DNA from: Lachnospiraceae bacterium
Lineage (GTDB): Bacteria > Bacillota > Clostridia > Lachnospirales > Lachnospiraceae
DNA length: 8,700 nt
Direction of reading: 5' to 3'
Assembly: GCA_024695225.1 (NCBI GenBank)
Contig: JAILIO010000158.1
Span: forward strand, 1-8,700
Shown: piece after piece, positions 5,960 to 8,700 of the stretch
How the letters are laid out: each line of letters starts with the position of its first letter
How positions within the stretch are numbered: position 1 is the first letter of the stretch
Notes under the pieces: generated by a model
Told to the model about the DNA's origin: nothing
The model's database searches: none
The model's input: only the letters and a program-made list of their open reading frames with translations
Made by a program: the position numbers and the translations under genes

Positions 5960-8017
5960 ATGGACAAAAAACTGGTGATCGTTGAGTCTCCGGCCAAAGT
6001 AAAGACAATAAAAAAATTCATGGGAGCCAATTATACCGTCATGGCCAGTGGTGGTCATGTGCGGGATCTGCCTAAATCAAGGCTTGGCATAAACACCAAT
6101 AATGACTACGAACCCGAGTATATAACCATACGCGGAAAAGGTGAGGTGCTTGCAGCTCTCAGAAAAGAAGTGAAAAAATCTTCACAGATATATCTGGCGA
6201 CGGACCCTGACCGCGAGGGGGAGGCCATCTCCTGGCATCTCATGTATGCGCTGAAACTGGGAGACAGCGGCAAGAAAGTATCCAGGATCACATTCAATGA
6301 GATAACCAAGAGCGCAGTCAGGACTTCCCTTAAAAATGCCAGGGAGATCGATATGAACCTGGTGGACGCCCAGCAGGCCAGGCGCTGTCTGGACAGGGTA
6401 GTGGGATACAGGATATCACCCCTTCTCTGGGAGAAGATCAAAAGGGGACTCTCCGCTGGAAGAGTGCAGTCTGTGGCTCTCAGGATCATCTGTGACAGGG
6501 AGGACGAGATAAACGCCTTTATTCCCAAGGAATACTGGACAATAGATGCAACACTTTCATTAAAAGGAGAGAAGAATCCCATAAACGCCCATTACTGGGG
6601 GGATGATTCCGGGAAACGCGAGGTGAACGACAAGGCAGAGGCGGACAGGATAGTCAAGGCTGCCTCTAAAGAGAAGTTCACCGTGAAGGAAGTAAAGACC
6701 GGAACCAGGGTCAGAAAAGCTCCCCTTCCATATACCACATCCACCCTTCAGCAGGATGCGTCAAACAGGCTGAACATGAGCCCTTACAAGACTATGAGCA
6801 TAGCCCAGCAGCTTTATGAAGACGGTATCATAACCTATTTGAGGACCGATTCGGTCAGGGTGGCTTATGAGGCAGTGGTCTCAGCAGGGGAATTCATCCG
6901 CGAAAAATACGGCGAACCCTATGCTGTGTCTGTGGAAGAGGAAAAGAAGGGGGATTCCGGAAGGATACAGGATGCCCACGAAGCCATCAGACCTACGGAT
7001 ATCACAAGACTTCCCGAAGATATAAAAGACAGCCTTTCCAGGGATCAGTTCAGACTTTACAGGCTGATCTGGCAGAGATTCACCGCCAGCCGAATGACCA
7101 ATGCGGTCTATTCCACCATGTCCGCAAAGATCTCCGCCGGGAAAGAGATATTTACAATGTCCGCCTCAAACATAAGCTTTGACGGCTTCCTGAAGCTTTG
7201 GACTCCTGAGGACAATGAAAAATCAGATCCGCTTTTGAAGGGTGGTCTCGAAAAGGGGGATGTGCTGAGCCTTAAAGCATTCGATCCTAAACAGCATTTT
7301 ACCTCTCCGCCCCCCAGGTATACAGAGGCGGGGCTTGTGAGGGCAATGGAAGAGATGGGCATAGGCCGTCCCAGCACATACGCCCCCACGATATCTACGC
7401 TGGTGTCCAGACACTATGTGACAAAGGAAGAGAAGAATCTCTTTGTCACGGAGCTGGGGGATGCTGTAAACGGTATCATGAAAAGAGAATTCCCCGAGAT
7501 CGTGGATGTGAATTTCACCGCCAATATGGAGACTCTGTTAGACGGTGTCGAGATGGGCAGTGTGAAGTGGAAGACCATCATAGAGAATTTTTATCCGGAT
7601 CTGGACGCTGCTGTTGAGAAGGCCAGGAAAGAGCTTGAAAACATCAAGGTGGCCGATGAGGAGACCGATGTGGTCTGCGAGGAATGCGGCAGGAAGATGG
7701 TTGTGAAATACGGCCCCTACGGAAAATTCCTTGCATGTCCCGGATTCCCTGAGTGCAGGAACACAAAGCCTTTCTTTGAGAAGATCGGCGTGGCCTGTCC
7801 TAAATGCGGAAACGACATTGTGATCAGAAGATCCAAGAAGGGGCGCAGATATTACGGATGCCTGGGCTATCCCGACTGTGATTTCGTGTCCTGGCAGAGA
7901 CCTGTCGATAAATCCTGCCCCAAATGCGGCAAGATCATGGTGATAAAGGGGAAAAAGATAGTCTGTTCCGACAGGGAATGCGGATATTCGGAGCCCTTGC
8001 CGGAGAATGACGACTGA
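5960..8017 (+). CDS. topA: DNA topoisomerase I (type IA) with three zinc ribbons
   Basis: TopA relaxes negative supercoils by cutting one DNA strand through a 5'-phosphotyrosyl link. The 685 residues are typical of Firmicute enzymes. The TOPRIM domain opens with V8-E9-SPAKVKTIKKF and has the metal-binding triad D82-P-D84-R-E86-GEA. The core contains the SAGRVQS helix (165-171), the catalytic Y293 in ITYLRTDS, HEAIRPTD (340-347) and GIGRPSTYAPTI (467-478). Three C-terminal four-cysteine ribbons lie at C573/576/593/599, C613/616/634/640 and C653/656/669/674, so the enzyme is complete. Its ribosome site GAGGAAAG (5946-5953) overlaps the coaX stop, and the gap to coaX is 12 bases. topA next to the flagellar flgB operon is an old Firmicute arrangement, although the genes usually found between them are missing here. 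Confidence 0.98.
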   Translation: MDKKLVIVESPAKVKTIKKFMGANYTVMASGGHVRDLPKSRLGINTNNDYEPEYITIRGKGEVLAALRKEVKKSSQIYLATDPDREGEAISWHLMYALKLGDSGKKVSRITFNEITKSAVRTSLKNAREIDMNLVDAQQARRCLDRVVGYRISPLLWEKIKRGLSAGRVQSVALRIICDREDEINAFIPKEYWTIDATLSLKGEKNPINAHYWGDDSGKREVNDKAEADRIVKAASKEKFTVKEVKTGTRVRKAPLPYTTSTLQQDASNRLNMSPYKTMSIAQQLYEDGIITYLRTDSVRVAYEAVVSAGEFIREKYGEPYAVSVEEEKKGDSGRIQDAHEAIRPTDITRLPEDIKDSLSRDQFRLYRLIWQRFTASRMTNAVYSTMSAKISAGKEIFTMSASNISFDGFLKLWTPEDNEKSDPLLKGGLEKGDVLSLKAFDPKQHFTSPPPRYTEAGLVRAMEEMGIGRPSTYAPTISTLVSRHYVTKEEKNLFVTELGDAVNGIMKREFPEIVDVNFTANMETLLDGVEMGSVKWKTIIENFYPDLDAAVEKARKELENIKVADEETDVVCEECGRKMVVKYGPYGKFLACPGFPECRNTKPFFEKIGVACPKCGNDIVIRRSKKGRRYYGCLGYPDCDFVSWQRPVDKSCPKCGKIMVIKGKKIVCSDRECGYSEPLPENDD

Positions 8018-8028
8018 AGATTATAGTC

Positions 8029-8057
8029 TTGATTTTTGAAATACGCGGCTATACAAT
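8029..8057 (+). promoter_or_regulatory. Candidate sigma-A promoter P1 upstream of flgB
   Basis: TTGATT (8029-8034) and TACAAT (8052-8057) stand exactly 17 bases apart. The -35 box matches four of six consensus bases, the -10 box five of six. The start would be near 8064, upstream of the hairpin at 8086-8111, so a transcript from here must pass that hairpin before reaching flgB. Confidence 0.45.
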
Positions 8058-8085
8058 GGAGATGTGGAGTCTCGTATCCCATGGA

Positions 8086-8111
8086 AGGGCGGAAGCGTAT
8101 GCTTCCGCTCT
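8086..8111 (+). terminator. Hairpin between topA and flgB, possible weak terminator or attenuator
   Basis: Two 11-base arms (AGGGCGGAAGC at 8086-8096 and GCTTCCGCTCT at 8101-8111) pair perfectly apart from one G-U, around a GTAT loop. This is the strongest hairpin I see in the window. The downstream sequence TGCGTTATCC lacks a real U-run, so intrinsic termination would be inefficient. The hairpin may end topA transcripts, attenuate the P1 transcript, or protect the RNA end. Confidence 0.5.
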
Positions 8112-8139
8112 TGCGTTATCCGGATACAGAGTATATACT
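8111..8139 (+). promoter_or_regulatory. Candidate sigma-A promoter P2 upstream of flgB
   Basis: TTGCGT (8111-8116) and TATACT (8134-8139) have a 17-base spacer. The -10 box is good (five of six), the -35 poor (three of six). The start would be near 8146, about 45 bases before flgB and beyond the hairpin. No sigma-D (sigma-28) flagellar promoter pattern was seen, which fits an early-class flagellar operon. Confidence 0.4.
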
Positions 8140-8190
8140 TTATGTTGTATTTTTATGTGACTGAAACACGATAGAAGGGAGGACGGAGTC

Positions 8191-8601
8191 ATGAGTGTGT
8201 TTGTAAAAACAGAAGCTTTTGACTATATCAATGTGCTGGACAAGGCAGCCGACGGATCCTGGAGAAGGAATGAGCTGATCACCAACAATATAGCCAATGC
8301 CGATACTCCGACCTATAAGAGACAGGATATAGATTTTGAGACCACATTGCGGCAGGAGCTCAGAAATACGAAGTATCAGACCATGGACTCCAAGGTACAT
8401 CATGCAAATGATGACCTGGGGAAGCTGAACGCCCAGCCTTACGAGGATATGACAGCTTATTCGTACAGGCTTGACGGAAACAACGTGGATCCTGAGCAGG
8501 AGAATATCGAACTGGCTTCAAACCAGATCAGGTACAACGGGATCATGTCCGGGATCGATGCAGAGTTTAACAATCTGCAGTCAGTTATGAGATCTACCTG
8601 A
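8191..8601 (+). CDS. flgB: Flagellar basal-body proximal rod protein FlgB
   Basis: FlgB is a proximal rod subunit of the flagellar basal body, exported by the flagellar type III apparatus and polymerised with FlgC, FlgF and FliE between the MS ring and the distal rod. The 136-residue length is normal. The N-terminal rod motif N32-NIANADTPTYKRQDIDFE and the C-terminal helix region DGNNVDPEQENIELASNQ (95-112) are characteristic; together the two ends form the coiled-coil rod domain. As usual there is no Sec signal peptide. AAGGGAGG at 8175-8182 lies eight bases before the ATG. It opens the flgB-flgC operon, and the presence of this locus implies a motile organism or a recent descendant of one. 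Confidence 0.95.
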   Translation: MSVFVKTEAFDYINVLDKAADGSWRRNELITNNIANADTPTYKRQDIDFETTLRQELRNTKYQTMDSKVHHANDDLGKLNAQPYEDMTAYSYRLDGNNVDPEQENIELASNQIRYNGIMSGIDAEFNNLQSVMRST

Positions 8602-8622
8602 TCCTGAAGGGAGGGATATTAT

Positions 8623-8700
8623 ATGGCCTTATTTACTTCTTTTGATACGAGCGCATCCGGACTTACAGCACAGCGTTACCGCATGGATGTCATCGCAGAG
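8623..8700 (+). CDS. flgC: Flagellar basal-body rod protein FlgC (5' part, cut by window edge)
   Basis: The first 26 codons are present and read MALFTSFDTSASGLTAQR followed by YRMDVIAE. This matches the N-terminal rod-protein signature of FlgC (an S-x-S-GL-AQ-x-RM-VI-x-N pattern), and the conserved position right after flgB supports it. The ribosome site AAGGGAGG (8607-8614) is eight bases from the ATG, and the gap to flgB is 21 bases, so the two genes are cotranscribed. FlgC polymerises on FlgB in the proximal rod. The gene continues beyond the window. Confidence 0.93.
   Translation, partial: MALFTSFDTSASGLTAQRYRMDVIAE

Noticed and set aside
8020..8045. Possible CodY box near GATTTTTGAAAT
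   Set aside because: Only the central bases fit the AATTTTCWGAAAATT palindrome; the outer positions disagree on both sides.
8018..8190. Cyclic di-GMP (GEMM-I) riboswitch, as seen before the flagellar operon of Clostridioides difficile
   Set aside because: The conserved GEMM core sequences are absent and the hairpin present is a simple stem, so the idea has no support.

Overview
The window is a gene-dense, almost entirely plus-strand stretch of a bacterial chromosome. It most likely comes from a motile anaerobic member of the Clostridia, with Lachnospiraceae as the best guess. The strongest clue is an intact SCIFF ranthipeptide pair (a six-cysteine precursor plus its radical SAM maturase), which is a near-universal marker of Clostridia. 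Other clues are polypurine ribosome binding sites (the octamer AAGGGAGG recurs before secDF, flgB and flgC), heavy AGG/AGA use for arginine, a fused secDF, and the old Firmicute neighbourhood topA ... flgB-flgC. I see no tRNA, rRNA, CRISPR array, insertion sequence or phage gene.

Layout. Positions 1-291 hold no convincing gene, but contain two candidate sigma-A promoters and several short CCGG-rich dyads. Positions 292-1158 encode a small thioredoxin-reductase-like flavoprotein with an intact CATC redox pair but a degraded NAD(P)H-binding motif. A 193-base gap (1159-1351) carries a perfect TTGACA -35 element and leads into a 51-residue gene at 1352-1507, the SCIFF precursor scfA. The maturase scfB (1485-2876) starts inside the end of scfA, in another reading frame. 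Then follow secDF (2905-5178), coaX (5180-5947) and topA (5960-8017), with gaps of 28, 1 and 12 bases. No terminator is visible, so scfA-scfB-secDF-coaX-topA looks like one transcription unit. A 173-base gap with a strong hairpin and two candidate promoters separates topA from flgB (8191-8601) and the start of flgC (8623 to the window edge), the beginning of a flagellar basal-body operon.

How the genes relate. ScfA and ScfB form a peptide-modification module in which the maturase should install thioether bridges on the cysteine-rich core. SecDF supports export through the Sec channel, and its position directly behind scfAB makes a link to peptide export conceivable but unproven. No dedicated ABC transporter or peptidase is in the window. 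CoaX (first step of coenzyme A synthesis) and TopA (relaxation of negative supercoils) are housekeeping genes that probably share the transcript for historical reasons. The flavoprotein upstream may be a ferredoxin-linked thiol reductase, judged by its missing NADPH signature.

Most of the window is ordinary core genome. The parts that deserve a second look are the scfA/scfB overlap with its altered precursor C-terminus, the unusual flavoprotein, and the condensed topA-flgB junction.
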